A DNA stretch of 64,000 nucleotides from Lenzites betulinus (Eukaryota; Basidiomycota; Agaricomycetes; Polyporales; Polyporaceae). Both the position numbers and the translations under genes were made by a program. Positions 11,617-23,004 of this stretch are shown piece after piece. A model generated the notes under the pieces. That model was not told the origin of the DNA and did no database searches. It saw nothing but the letters and a program-made list of their open reading frames with translations. The stretch covers positions 186,001-250,000 of the forward strand of contig JABYQU010000038.1 of NCBI GenBank assembly GCA_022264855.1, read 5' to 3'. The number at the start of each line of letters is the position of its first letter. The first letter of the stretch is position 1.

Positions 11617-13726
11617 CTATGGCGTGAGGCCCGCTCTCCGAGTCCCAGATGGGCCACCCACGACGGATGACGACCCGACAGACGTCCTTGGCGCGAATGG
11701 CGTCGAGCCCGGATTCAGCTCCGACTTCGCCGTGTGCGACTGCGAGTGCGCCCGGCTGCGCGAAGGCTCGAAAGGCGGGGCACGACCCGACAAACTCGTG
11801 TTCAGGTTTGAACCGACGCCGGGTGTCGCGGCTGTTATGGGCGTGGAAGAGGCGGAGGACGACCCAGAGCCTGTCCCGCCGGCGTGCGCTGCATGGATGT
11901 GGGGGTGCGCGTGGAACGCACCGCGATGCTGATGGTTCTTGCGGTGGGCGTGTGGGGGAAGGTGGATCACCCCGGGCACGGCGTTCGCGCCCATCGGGAA
12001 GGATGCGCGGGTCCCTGCGGCCGCAGGACGGTGCACAGGTTCGGCCAGGGGTACTGCGCGTGGAGGCGGGAAGGACGGTCGAGGATGGTGTGCGTGCGGC
12101 GGATTGTGCGCGTGAGGATGCGAGTGTCGCTTGCGCGGATGTTGGTGCTGTGGGGGGTGGAAGTTGTTGAAGTGGGGGTGCACTTGGTTGTGTTGCCGGC
12201 TGGGCAAGGGATGGCCGCGTTCGCCATCAGGAGAGCTGTCGTCTTTGGACCGTCCCTCCGAAGCTAGATGGCCGCTGTCCTCGGACTCAGCGGCGGCCTC
12301 GCCCTCGTACCCGTAAGGATCCCGCTCGATGCGTTCACGTTCTTCCTCGAGTCTGCGTAGCTTCTCTTCGAGCTCCGCGAGAACGCCACCCTCGCCCTCC
12401 AGCTTCTCGCGCTTGCCGTTGAGCTTGTCTAGCTTGCTCACTAGAAAGGAAAGCTCGGCTTGCGACGCTTCTGCCCGTGCTTTCTCCTTCTGCGCTGCCT
12501 CCTCACGCCTGGCGTGCGTCCGCTTTGCATCCTCCTTGACTTTCACCCACTCCTTCTCGACCTCTGCTCTTTGGTCCTCGAGACCAGGCAATGAGGCCTC
12601 GATATCCTTGACGAGCGCCTCGATTTCGCATGCAGCGGCAAGGGTCTGTTTCACAGCTTCTTGAAGTGCAAGGATCTTCTGTTTGGCCCGAGTTTCGCCC
12701 GCAGCGTACCGGTCCGACGCTCGTTTGAGTGTGTCAATCTCGGAGCGCAGAGCCGCATCCGCCTTCTGCGACTCTTTCCGTGCAGTCTTCAGGGAGGCGG
12801 TGAGGCTGGAATGTTCGGCGTTGAGGGCATTGAGTTGATGGGTGAGCTGCTGTCGGTGGTCTTCAAGGGTAAACTGAGCAGGTGGCGGGCCGGGCGTGTG
12901 CATGCCGCCGTTTGCTTGCGGGGGCGTGGTAGAAAGAGGGATTGTAGACGATACAGATGCTTCAGAGGGGTCTGCTGCGATCTCGTCGGGTGTGGCGTCA
13001 GGTAATGCGGACTCAGAGAGCGCTTCGGTATCTGTTGTGATAAAAAATAAATGAGCGGCTCATTTGAATGTGATAGTGCAACCAGGTGATCCAGGATCGA
13101 TCTGTCGACAAGAATTCGCATATAATGGCACTGCAGGGGAGTAGGGTGGCGATATGGCAGATACGGATGCCCAAGATGATTGAGATGATCAGTCGCCTTC
13201 AGGATATGCCCAGAGCGTTGGCTGAATGAACAGTCGACGCGCTTGTGGTTCAATGCCAGACCACCTGGCTACAAAGACAGGGAAAATGTTACGCACCGGT
13301 GGTGATTTGACCCCGAACACTAGTACTAGTCTGCCCTGGGGAGAGGCCGAGTTCGATGTCGTACTGCCTAGCGGGCATCAAGCCATATAGAATGATGATG
13401 CCTTCGTCATAGACTTCCTCCATCTTGAGGAAAACCCGCTGCCAAGGCGTGCCGTTGACTTTAACCGACAGACCTTTAGCAAGGATGTCTCCTACGACCT
13501 GGGTGGGACCGCCAGTGTCAGTAGTACCGACGCTGTCACGACTTTCATCCTCGTCGTCTGAGGAGGACTGGACAGTAGATAGAGGATCTTGGTTACCAGA
13601 CTCCGTAGAAGAGTAGGGACACGAGAGGATGAATGTAACCGAGACGGAGGTGATCTCGCGGACTGCGAGAGAGAGAGTTGGGTGCCAGGGTCGGACAGAG
13701 TGCCACTCTGTGAACTGTTCCTCCAT
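11617..13726 (-). CDS. Coiled-coil protein with N-terminal beta (Fn3-like) domain and His-rich tail
   Basis: Two exons are supported. Exon 1 runs from ATG at 13726 (MEEQFTEWHSVRPWHP) to about 13308; exon 2 begins near 13033 (DTEALSESALPDATP) and runs to the stop at 11617. The first about 140 residues alternate hydrophobic strands (LSLAVREITSVSVTFIL; GTPWQRVFLKMEEVYDEGIIILYGL; RQYDIELGLS) like a fibronectin-type or immunoglobulin-like fold. Next comes about 200 residues of heptad-rich coiled coil (from FTLEDHRQQLTHQLNALNAE to RRLEEERERIERD). The rest is low complexity and rich in H, P, S and G, with several clusters of HxH. I do not recognise an orthologue. A scaffold or cytoskeletal role is possible but unproven. 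The intron of about 275 bases is unusually long for this locus and could hide another exon. Confidence 0.7.
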
Positions 13727-14182
13727 TTTGGGTGGATCGAACCTCTCCCACACCACGACGCCTATACTGGAGGCTGTACGATTATAGTTGGCACGAGCAG
13801 ACGGCGTGGGCGTGAGACTACGCTGCGCACCTTCTAGACGAGTATTTAAGGGAGTCCTTCAGTATCAGTGTACGCTGTGCGTGTGCGTTCTCTTGAATTG
13901 TCCACAGTCAGAGATCGGGGGGCGAGATACAAGAGTAGGAGGGGAAGGGGAGGAGGGAGGAGGAGGAGGAGGAGGAGGAGAGGTGTCCCGGAGGAAAGCT
14001 TCAGCCACACATGTTCCCGGTCCGAGCAAATCAATAAGAAAACATATTTGGTTGAATGTTTAATAACTAAAAATCTATGCAGTCTGATTACACTTATCAT
14101 TTGACGTCATTCTAGACTCAGCCTAACTTGAAGACTCTTAGATCTTAACACCCGCCGCCAGCTTCACCATCCTTGCGCCGTC
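13727..14182. promoter_or_regulatory. Divergent promoter with (GGA)n purine tract
   Basis: 456 bases separate two outward-facing start codons, those of the coiled-coil gene and DJ-1. At 13932-13983 the plus strand is almost pure purine, with GGA triplets repeated at least seven times. Such tracts can act as nucleosome-poor or triplex-prone promoter DNA; that function is inferred. Confidence 0.5.
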
Positions 14183-15138
14183 ATGCCTTCAGCTTTGATA
14201 CTCATTGCAGACGGAACTGAGGAGATGGAATTGTAGGCGTGATTCGCTTCCGCTCTACCAATCGGCCATGTTCTGAGGCGACCTATCTAGCACCATCACT
14301 TACGATACTCTCGTTCGCGCCGGCGTTGCTTGCACTTCGGCATTTGTCTCCGACGAGATGGGAGAAGGACATTACGTATCTTACCACTCCAACCCTCCCT
14401 ATGCTATAGGCTCGCGAGGCATCAGGATCCTCCCGGACACCGACTTCTTGCCACAGAATGCCACCCCGGTTCGTGATAATTGCGGAATGCGTTTAGAGTC
14501 AAGAGTCTCACGTAATATATACACAGGACAAGTACGATCTCTTGGTGATCCCCGGGGGCGCGAAGGGTTCCGAGACTATCTCGAGGAACTCGCACGTTCA
14601 ACACCTCGTAAGGGAGTACCTCCAAGCCGGCAAGTTTGTTGGTATGATCTGCGCAGGTGTGTCGCATTCGATTCCTACCGGCCCGCCCATTCTGAGGCTT
14701 CTGGCATTGATTTACTCAGGGAGCTTGGCTGCTCTCACCTCGGGTCTTCAGAAGCAACCAATCACTTCCCATCCCAGCGTTCGCGATCAATTGAAGGACA
14801 GTAAGTATAGGTATTGTACTCCACGTTAAGACTGGGCTTCACTGCACCAATTTGCAGAATTCGAATATTCAGAAGACCCTGTCGTTGTCTCTGGCAAGCT
14901 TGTCACCAGGTATGTTACACATATGTTCACAGAGCGTGTCGCTAATTATTTCCCTCTTCACAGCCGGGGCCCAGGTGGGATCCTCCCGATTTAAATCATC
15001 ATCCGTTTTACCCACTGATGGACCACATCAGGGACTACTTTCCCCTTTGCACTGACGCTGGTCGAGCTACTGATGGGAAAGGAGAAACGCGCGGAGGTTG
15101 CTGGCCCAATGGTATTCCCGCAGGGCACCTTTGCTTGA
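14183..15138 (+). CDS. DJ-1/PfpI-family protein
   Basis: Six exons join into about 215 residues starting MPSALILIADGTEEMEF. The order is that of DJ-1: the N-terminal strand and the Glu of GTEEME, then ITYDTLVRAGV, SRGIRILPDTDF, YDLLVIPGGAKGSETIS, the nucleophile elbow GMICAGSLAAL (catalytic Cys in ICAG), TSHPSVRDQL, and [38 protein letters not shown]. The elbow is split by an intron immediately after the ICA codons. The family includes glutathione-independent glyoxalase/deglycase and oxidative-stress proteins; which activity applies here is inferred. The Cys, the upstream acidic residue and the SRGPGT motif are all intact. Confidence 0.9.
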
Positions 15139-15712
15139 ACGTCTAAAGGCTAGCGTTCACACAATTATGATGAAGCTTGGTGAAGAACGATGTATGCTAC
15201 TAGTATCTTGTATAATTACCGCTCGAATTTGAACTGAATGCTAAACGTCGACTGAATCATGGCACCAGAACCCATTGCCCGATGACTGTGGAGGCCAAGG
15301 TGCAGTCATAGTGGTGGTGGAATACGACGAGCTCAGCATTTAGATCCTCATGTTCCGATGAGGGTATGCACCTGTATGCACCTCTTCCTCGCTTTGAGTA
15401 TATAAGAGGCTAACAGTTACACAGGCTTACACATGCCGTTTCTATCTTGTCAGCCAAGCCATGAATCCAGTGAGCCATGGCATCAAAGATCGCCGGTGCG
15501 ATCAGTGGCTGTCCGCGAGATGCGATCTCGATGTCCCGGCCTCTCTTCAGATTGCCGTGGGTACCAGGGCCAGCCTCTGCAGGGGGCTGGCTACGGCAAA
15601 CCGTCGCGCGTCCGCTGCCTTCAGCTTCCACGCTGGGGCTTTGCAACTTTATGAAGAATGGGGCGAATTATACCTATTACTACGACTAAATTGATAGAGG
15701 GGGTTGGCGAAT
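15139..15712. other. Convergent intergenic region
   Basis: It lies between the DJ-1 stop and the IleRS stop and should hold both 3' UTRs. There is a TATATAAG at 15398-15405, but no gene follows it. Nothing else was seen. Confidence 0.5.
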
Positions 15713-18700
15713 CTAGGGTGACGCTGCTTGCGGCGGAGACACGACATCTGTGCAGCGCTTGCACAGGTCATCGTGTTCGGGTCGGGTGTACGTCCAGCAT
15801 CGCGGGCACTTGTGCAGCGCCGCCGGTCGCACGTTAATGTCTATCTCGGTACCTGCGCGCGACCTTAAGTGTCAGCCAGCCAGCCCCAGCCCGATCAGGT
15901 ACTGTCACTCGCCTTCGAGCTCCAAAGCGTCCGCGTACTGCCATTGGGGCTTAGGCCCGTCGGACGGATATTCGGAGAGGTTGACACGGGAAACGCCGAA
16001 GAGGGAGGCGAGCATGTCCTCTGTGGGTGACGTGAGTGGGCTGGTGAGTTATAGTCTGGGTTGCGGCTGACGTACCCTCGCGACCGAGCAGGTCGATAAC
16101 GTCTGGCGTGGGGGCCGATCGGATACTCAAAGCAACGTCAGCCGAGAGGGAGCTCTTGACATGCCTGTGAGAGCGTGTCAGCCTTTGGTGAACGACGATG
16201 ACTGGGAGAGTGCGGACCCTGCTTTGCGCGCTTGCTCTAAGAGCGCGAACACCTTTTCTCGGATTCGGAACAACTTCGACATGTCAGCCTCAGCCTGAGG
16301 ATCTACGTATTCATCCGGCTGTGAAATCTCGTTAGTATAGATGTCATGTCAAACGATGATGATTACACACCAGGGGTGTCCAGGGAGTGGCGAAAACGGA
16401 TTTTGATTCGGCCCCGTGGAGGGTGGCGTGAATCTCCTCTGCCAGGTGAGGGAGGACGGGAGCGAGGACTCTTGTCATGGTAGTAAGTACCTGCGAAGGC
16501 AAGATTTGGGTTAATCAGGAGCTTTCGCGCGAGTACAAGTTGCATACCTGGTCTAGGACTGTAAGAACACGACGACGCGCAAGGCCATCCTTCTGCTCCG
16601 CGTACAGACAGTCCTTGTTCATGTCGAAGTAAAACGAGGACAGAACAATGTTCGCGAAGTATGACAGCTGGTTGATCACTACGCCCCTCATCAGCCAAAA
16701 ATTCTAGAAGTGAGAACAAATCGAAATATACCTTTCGGGAAGTTGTACGCCTCATAACCCGCACGTGCCGTCTGATCCAACGTGTGCAAGCAATGCAGCA
16801 CATACCGATCCGCCAGCCCAAGCTCCGCACGCTCGAGCTTGTCCTCAAACGGCCGGTCGCCCAGACTGCCCAGGATGAAGCGCGACGAGTTGCGGATCTT
16901 GCGCATCGCCTCAGCAGTCTGTTGTAGCGCGGTAGGCCCAATGGACATGTCCTTCCCGAACTCGACTGTCGCCACCCAGAGTCGCAGGATATCTGGTCCG
17001 TACTCCTTCTCGTTCTTCCCCTACATGGACGGGACGCCGCGTCAGTCTCACGCAGCTCCTGGCATACCAGACGAAGGGGACGGCCGACCTTGCCCCCATG
17101 AATGACATTCATCGGGCTCATGATGTTTCCCAATGACTTGCTCATCTTCTTTCCGTTCTCGTCCAGGACCATACCATGTGTGATGAGCGTCGAATACGGC
17201 GCTGCACGCGCCCGTTCCGGGGCGCTTGCACACCCAAGCGCAGTGAGCAGCTGGCTCTGGAACCACCCGCGGTGCTGGTCGGAGCCCTCCAAACACACGT
17301 CTGCGCCAAACGTGCGCGGATGCTCCTTGCCCTCCTGCGAGCTCGTGGCGGGATCGCGATAAAGGGCGTCAAGCATGCTCCACGAAGACCCGCTGTCGAA
17401 CCATACGTCCATAGTGTCGGTGCCCTTTTGCCAGACCTCGTCGAGCTGTGCGTCGGTGAGACCTTCGCGTCGTGCGGGCGGGACGAACGCGGATGTGGGG
17501 CCGTCCCACCAGTACTTGGGACCGTGCTCGCGGAGGACGGACATGATGTGTGTGAGGCTGTCGGAGTCGAGTACGGCAGTGCTGGAGGGCAGATGATAAA
17601 GGGCCGGGATGGGCACTCCCCAAACGCGTTGACGAGATATGCACCATTCGGAGCGCGAGCGGATGAACGACTCGAGACGATTGCGCGCTGGGGATCCTCG
17701 AGATGAGATAGAGTGAAAGCCATAAGACGTGAATACTGACTGATACCAGGTACAAAGTTAACATCCTGTAACGAAGCGATAGCATCCTCCTTGATGTTGT
17801 CCAGGTTCGCAAACCATTGTGATGTCGCACTATATAGCGTGTGAGTATGCCAAAAAAGGGGAGTCATATTCACGCACAGCACGATCACGGGCTTGTCTGT
17901 CTTCCAATCGTATGGATACCGGTGCTTGAACCGTTGTATCTTCTTGAGCACGCCAAGTTCCGTGAGTAATGCCACGATTTCGCGTCCACCTTGATCGAGG
18001 ACGTCCTTCTCTACGAGACGGGCCGCAGCTTCCTGACCAACGACGTCTGCAACATCCGGCGTGAACTGGCCAAGGCCGTTGACATGGCATACAAGATCCG
18101 TTGGAGATGTGGAAGCAGAGGACGATGACTCTGGGGAGGGTGAAGAGGAAGTCGATATAAGACCCAGAGACTGCATGACTGCATAGTCCTCTGCACCATG
18201 TGCTGGGGCGCAGTGTACCAAACCTGTACCGGAGTCCTGGGTGACATGTGACGAAGGAATGATAGGAAGGGACGATGAAGCCGTCGGGGCGAGGAGTGGG
18301 GCAAATATCGGGCGGTACGTTGCGTTCACTAGAGCAGACCCTGCAACTGCCGTGTAAGCCGGTGGAGATGAAAGGTAATTCGCTTGCAAAACGAACCATC
18401 GAGTTCTCCCAAGAGCTCATAATGAGCAGGCAAAAGACCAGGGATTTCTCGAAGAGCGTCTGCGCGATCCGCGGCATATATGAGTAGCGAGTCGGCGACA
18501 CCCTCTGACGAGCCCTTGACCCCCAGGACATGATATCGCATTTCCGGGTTGACAGCAATCGCCTGATAATATACGTTGAGCACCCTCCCCATGGTTCAAA
18601 AAGCCCGACTTTACCATATTCGCAGTCAGTGTCCATGGCGTCGTTGTCCAAACTAGTAGCGACGCCTGGTCCTTACCGTTTGTCAACGCACGGAGGTCGT

Positions 18701-19858
18701 CGGACATTCGTGGGCTGGCAAGTTCGAGCTGGAAGGAAACATAGACGGAATGCGAGATGTGCTTGTCGTTGTAGACAAGCTCGGCCTCGGCCAGTGCAGA
18801 GCGGGAGGAGGGGGAGTAATGAACAGGTCGGTGTTGCCTGTAAATTAGACCTACTCGTGCCTGTAAGTCTGCGTTACAGTGATGTCAGTGAGTATCACAA
18901 ACCCTTCTCGACCATAGCCTTGAAGACGCCTAGCTGCCTAAGTTCATATTCGGGATCTGCGTACGGCCGTGAGCCAAGTAGCTTGTCACATATCGAGGAG
19001 AACGATTTACCAAGTGTGCGATATGTCGACTCTGGACTCCAGTCCGCCATTATGCCAAATGCCTGGAATTGCTCCATTTGTGATGCAACTTCTTTCCGCG
19101 CAAATATCTCGGCCTCCTCACGGATTCGGGACGGAGTAAATTGGTTGACCTCGACCTGACGCAAACAATTACACATATGTACATGAGCAACAAGTGATTG
19201 CACAAAACTTACTCCGAAGTGTTTGAGCACTTTGTTTTCAATTGGAAGACCGTGACAATCCCATCCAGGCATGTAGCTAGATATACAGTCAGGTATGTTC
19301 GGCGGCATACCAAATAGACTACGCGCACTTCACTCGATGACCCAACGATACGTGATAGCGATTAATGATGTCCTTCAGTATCTTGTTCAGAGCGTGTCCT
19401 ATATTGTGCATGAGTCCCGCAGCCAAAACAAGGTCCTTCCGTGGGTCGCGCAACGACAAGCACACGAGCAACAAAGTAATAGATGAATAGAATTCCCATA
19501 GCAACCAATACTCACCCATGTGCAGGTAGCCATTCGCGTAGGGCGGACCATCGTGGAAGACAAAGAGAGGACCTTGGGCATGCTCCCACTACGAGAAACG
19601 GTGAGGGCTTGATGACAGCATTTACGCGCGTAGGCCAACCTGCCATCGGTATAGCTCTCCCGTTGTCTTGTTTCGCAAGTTGGGATCCTTGGACGGATCG
19701 TTGTACAATGGGAAAGCAGTCTTGGGCAGAAGCAGAGTGTCCCCCCAGCGCGGAGTGCTGTCAGCGTATGCAGGCCGGGTCGTAGAGAGCCATCTGCGCG
19801 AGCATGGTGATGTGCAGCTAAGACGCAGTCCCGCGGGAAGCAGAGACCAGCGCAGCAT
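15713..19858 (-). CDS. ISM1: Mitochondrial isoleucyl-tRNA synthetase
   Basis: This many-exon gene starts at MLRWSLLPAGLRLSC. The first about 30 residues are rich in R, S and L with a ..RRWLSTTRPAYA stretch, a typical mitochondrial leader. Class I signatures are visible: the HIGH-type motif in GWDCHGLPIENKVLKHFG, the editing (CP1) domain exons around 17.7-18.7 kb, DVWFDSGSSWSML, and KKMSKSLGNIM. The anticodon-binding exons follow (SRFILGSLGDRPFEDKLERAELGLADRYVLH). A C-terminal zinc-finger-like segment closes the protein (CPRCWTYTRPE..LCKRC), as in bacterial-type IleRS. The enzyme charges mitochondrial tRNA-Ile and clears Val-tRNA by editing. The bacterial type of the C-terminus supports the organellar form rather than the cytosolic ILS1. 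Internal splice sites were not all resolved. Confidence 0.88.
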
Positions 19859-20126
19859 GGGCTCAGCGGAGAGCAGCAGCGAAAGCCAGAGCCAAAGCTA
19901 AGTAAAAGGCCGGACTTGGAGGAGGAGAGTGCATGGGCGCTTGACTGCCCGAAAGAGCTTGGTGGGTCACGTGCGGGACGCGTTGGGGCGGGCGTGTTAT
20001 TGTGGCGTGTTTGTGGCTGGTGTTGAACAAAACGAGTCCTGGCGAGCGCGCCTGTCTGAGCCGCATCCAACTCTGTACTACTCCTCCACTGCTGTACCCT
20101 CTCCCTACGACCCTGCTGCCTCTTTT
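19859..20126. promoter_or_regulatory. Divergent promoter of IleRS and cyclin B with E-box and MCB-like site
   Basis: The 268-base spacer contains CACGTG at 19968-19973 and ACGCGT at 19978-19983. ACGCGT is the MluI cell-cycle box read by MBF-type (Mbp1/Swi6) factors in ascomycetes. It sits about 145 bases before the cyclin ATG. Its use in this fungus is inferred. Confidence 0.45.
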
Positions 20127-22141
20127 ATGTCTTCATCTATTCCAGTACGTCGCAGATGCTGCCCGGTACCTATCCTGTGAATTTGACCGTGTTTCATTTC
20201 AGACACGGCGTGTGACGCGGGCGACCACCAACCGCACCGCTGTCCTCCGAGACAAGGAGAACGCGACGGCTCGTACGGGACGTACAGCTGCGTCCCGCGC
20301 GAAACCACCCTCCTCTCAATCCGCCTCCGACAAACCAGAGAATGCGAAACCACCAGGGCTTTCGCGCGCAACCGGATCGACGGCAGCCACCAGGGCTAAG
20401 TCGATAGGTGTGGCTCCCTCCCAGGTTGATCCTGCTGCACAGGGCAAGCGGAAGCGCGCCGCCCTCGGCGAGGTCCCCAAGCCCGAGAATAAGGCGAAGC
20501 TGGCCATCGCCCCAGGTACGACAGATCCCAAGGGGAAGGAGCGCGTCAAGGAGATCAAGGAGAAGTTCGAGGGCGTTGTCCTCAAGCAGACCACCACAAC
20601 CACGACCGTCCGCAAACCTTTGCGCACGGTGGTGGAGTCGACGACAACTGCGACTGCGGTGGCGGCGTCGCGTCGGACTAGGAGCACGACCACTGGAGCA
20701 CACTCGCAGGGCCATCACCACGCCAAGCCGCTGGAGGTTCTACGCGAGCACGACGAAGACGCAATGGCCATTGACCCTCATCCCCCTGCACCCATTCCCT
20801 CTCCCCAACGATTTGTAGCTGCCCGGGACGCTGTTAGGGCAGGCACCACCGCTGCTTCACGAGTACCCCGGAGGATCTCGTCGCGTTCATTAAAACAGGA
20901 GGACGATGACGAAGAGGCGCACCGCGCGCACAAGAAACGGCGAACGTCGTCTGATGTCCCGGACGTCGCGGCCATGCACGAAGAGGAGGTTGAAAATGCT
21001 GTGATACCCAAGGAGGATGTGGATGCCGACCACGAAGAGGAGCTTTGGGATGATTTGGATGCGGAGGACGCAGACGACCCGCTCATGGTGAGCGAGTACG
21101 TGGTTGAGATCTTTGAGTACCTCAAGCAAGTCGAGGTATGTCAATTCGTATGAGTATATGCGCCTTTCTCATCCTTTCGCAGCAAACCACAATGCCGAAC
21201 CCCAACTACATGACGAACCAGAAGGATCTCGCGTGGAAAATGCGAGGTATCCTCACCGACTGGCTCATCCAGGTCCACTCGCGCTTCCGTTTGCTCCCTG
21301 AGACTCTCTTCCTTTGCGTCCACATCATCGACCGTTTCTTGTCCGCTCGTGTCGTCTCCCTTGCGAAACTCCAGCTCGTCGGGATTACCTGCATGTTCAT
21401 TGCCGCTAAGGTTGAGGAGATCGTTGCGCCATCCGCTAGCAACTTCCTCCTCTGCGCGGACTCCTCGTACACGGAGGCTGAGATCCTACAGGCGGAGCGC
21501 TACGTCCTGAAGACCATCGAGTGGAACCTCAGCTACCCCAACCCGATTCACTTCCTCCGCCGCATCAGCAAGGCCGACGACTACAACGTCCAGGTACGGA
21601 CCGTCGGCAAATACCTGCTCGAGATCCAATGTCTCGAATGGCGTCTCATCGCTGCTCCGCCTTCACTGCTGGCCGCTGCTGCCGTATGGCTCGCCCGGCT
21701 GATTCTTGGCTACACCGACTGGGTAAGTCTAGCAATACATCTGGAAAGGCTTCTATGCTCATGACATTGTAGACGCCTAACTTGGCGCATTACTCTTCTT
21801 ACCGCGAGAAGGACATCATCCCTACGGCGAACATGATGATGAACTACATCTTGAAGCCTGTACGGCACCAGTCGTTTTTCAAGAAGTATGCGTCAAAGAA
21901 GTTCATGAAGGTCAGCTTGATCGTTCAACTTTGCTCTCGTTACTCTAACCAGAATAATCTATAGGCAAGTGTGTTCGTTCGGGACTGGGCGCTCGAGCGA
22001 TGGGAAGAGGGTTCCCAGGTGGACCTCGAGGCTCAGATGCCTAGTTTGAAGGCCTTGATCTTTCAGGAACAGCGGGCGTTGGAGGAGCATATCGCCGCAA
22101 ATGGCGCGGATTTCGAAGGCGAAACCTTCCAGGAGCAATGA
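20127..22141 (+). CDS. B-type (mitotic) cyclin
   Basis: The first exon is tiny (MSSSIP); the frame then continues TRRVTRATTNRTAVL. The N-terminal about 300 residues are low complexity and carry a KEN box (RDKEN, about residue 23) and a D-box-like RAALGEVPK, the signals for APC/C-driven destruction. The cyclin box begins near YMTNQKDLAWKMRGILTDWL, with the B-cyclin hallmark MRxILxDWL. It continues through FRLLPETLFLCVHIIDRFL, LQLVGITCMFIAAKVEE and YPNPIHFLRR. A second cyclin fold ends KSFMK-like (FFKKYASKKFMK) with a short tail ending FQEQ. The partner is expected to be Cdk1 and the role G2/M, or S/M if it is the only Clb type. It is complete with no oddities; orthology to a particular yeast CLB or Cdc13 is not decidable here. 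Confidence 0.9.
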
Positions 22142-23004
22142 GGTGCTCCACTTGTATCTTCCGACAGCTTCATTTGTCGGACGACGCTTCACGCACGGCA
22201 CGCTCGTATACCACCGGGACACCTCCTTTCACACTCCTACCTCGCTCTTCGTTCTTGTATCCGTGTTGTGTAGCATGATGAACTCTCGCCACCACTCCTG
22301 GACGCTCGTTCACGCCAAAACTTCGCATATCTCCATCGATGTTTATTGTTGTCTATCCTCCGCTGCGAAACCCCTCATCTCCTCCTTGGGCTCTGCTCTC
22401 CTGTGTCATAGCTTCGTTACTCCGTCCGTGATCGCCGCGACGTCGTTCACCCATCCGGTCTCCGCATTCTCATTCACACCCCGCCTGTCTCTTCCCCTCG
22501 CATTCCCTACCACGTCTCGCCATCCACCCCACATTCCTCTGTACCTACCACGCCGCGGCGCTAGATGCACAATAGTACTTAGTCTTTCATCCTCATCTAT
22601 GCCAGGCCGGATCGTATCCGCCATGCATGCCTTCGGTCACATACAGAGTTCAGTATCCCCCCCACCTATGTTATCGTCCCGGCATCCCCGGGACTTCCAT
22701 GTCTACCGTCTGTGCCTCTTGCTTTGTACTTTACGATACTGGTGCCCCGTCGGGCCCACTTTCAGAATGCAATATACAATATTATGTAGCTGTCAGTTCG
22801 CGGCTCCAGAATGGATGTTTGCTGAACCTGCCCCCTGGTACTCGCGACGAAAGCATTCGAATTCATAGCGGCGGCACGCGAACGCGCAACGGACGGTCCT
22901 TCGCGCCCATAGTGTACATGTCAGAGTTCTAGTGACCTATTGCTACCTACGACGTCCCCACAAGCCCAGGCTCGAGCACGGCTTTGCCGTACCAATGCGG
23001 CGCT
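22142..23004. other. Convergent intergenic region
   Basis: This 860-base stretch lies between the cyclin stop and the ProRS stop. It is C/T-rich on the plus strand near the cyclin, as expected for its 3' UTR. No conserved frame or RNA gene was seen. Confidence 0.5.

Noticed and set aside
13318..13330. Recurring ACTAGTACTAGT-like strings (also near 28028, 31206 and 51771)
   Set aside because: Short near-palindromes at unrelated places (exon, introns, relic gene); no consistent context, so probably chance.
15398..15405. TATATAAG as a promoter
   Set aside because: It lies between two converging 3' ends, and no gene follows in either direction.
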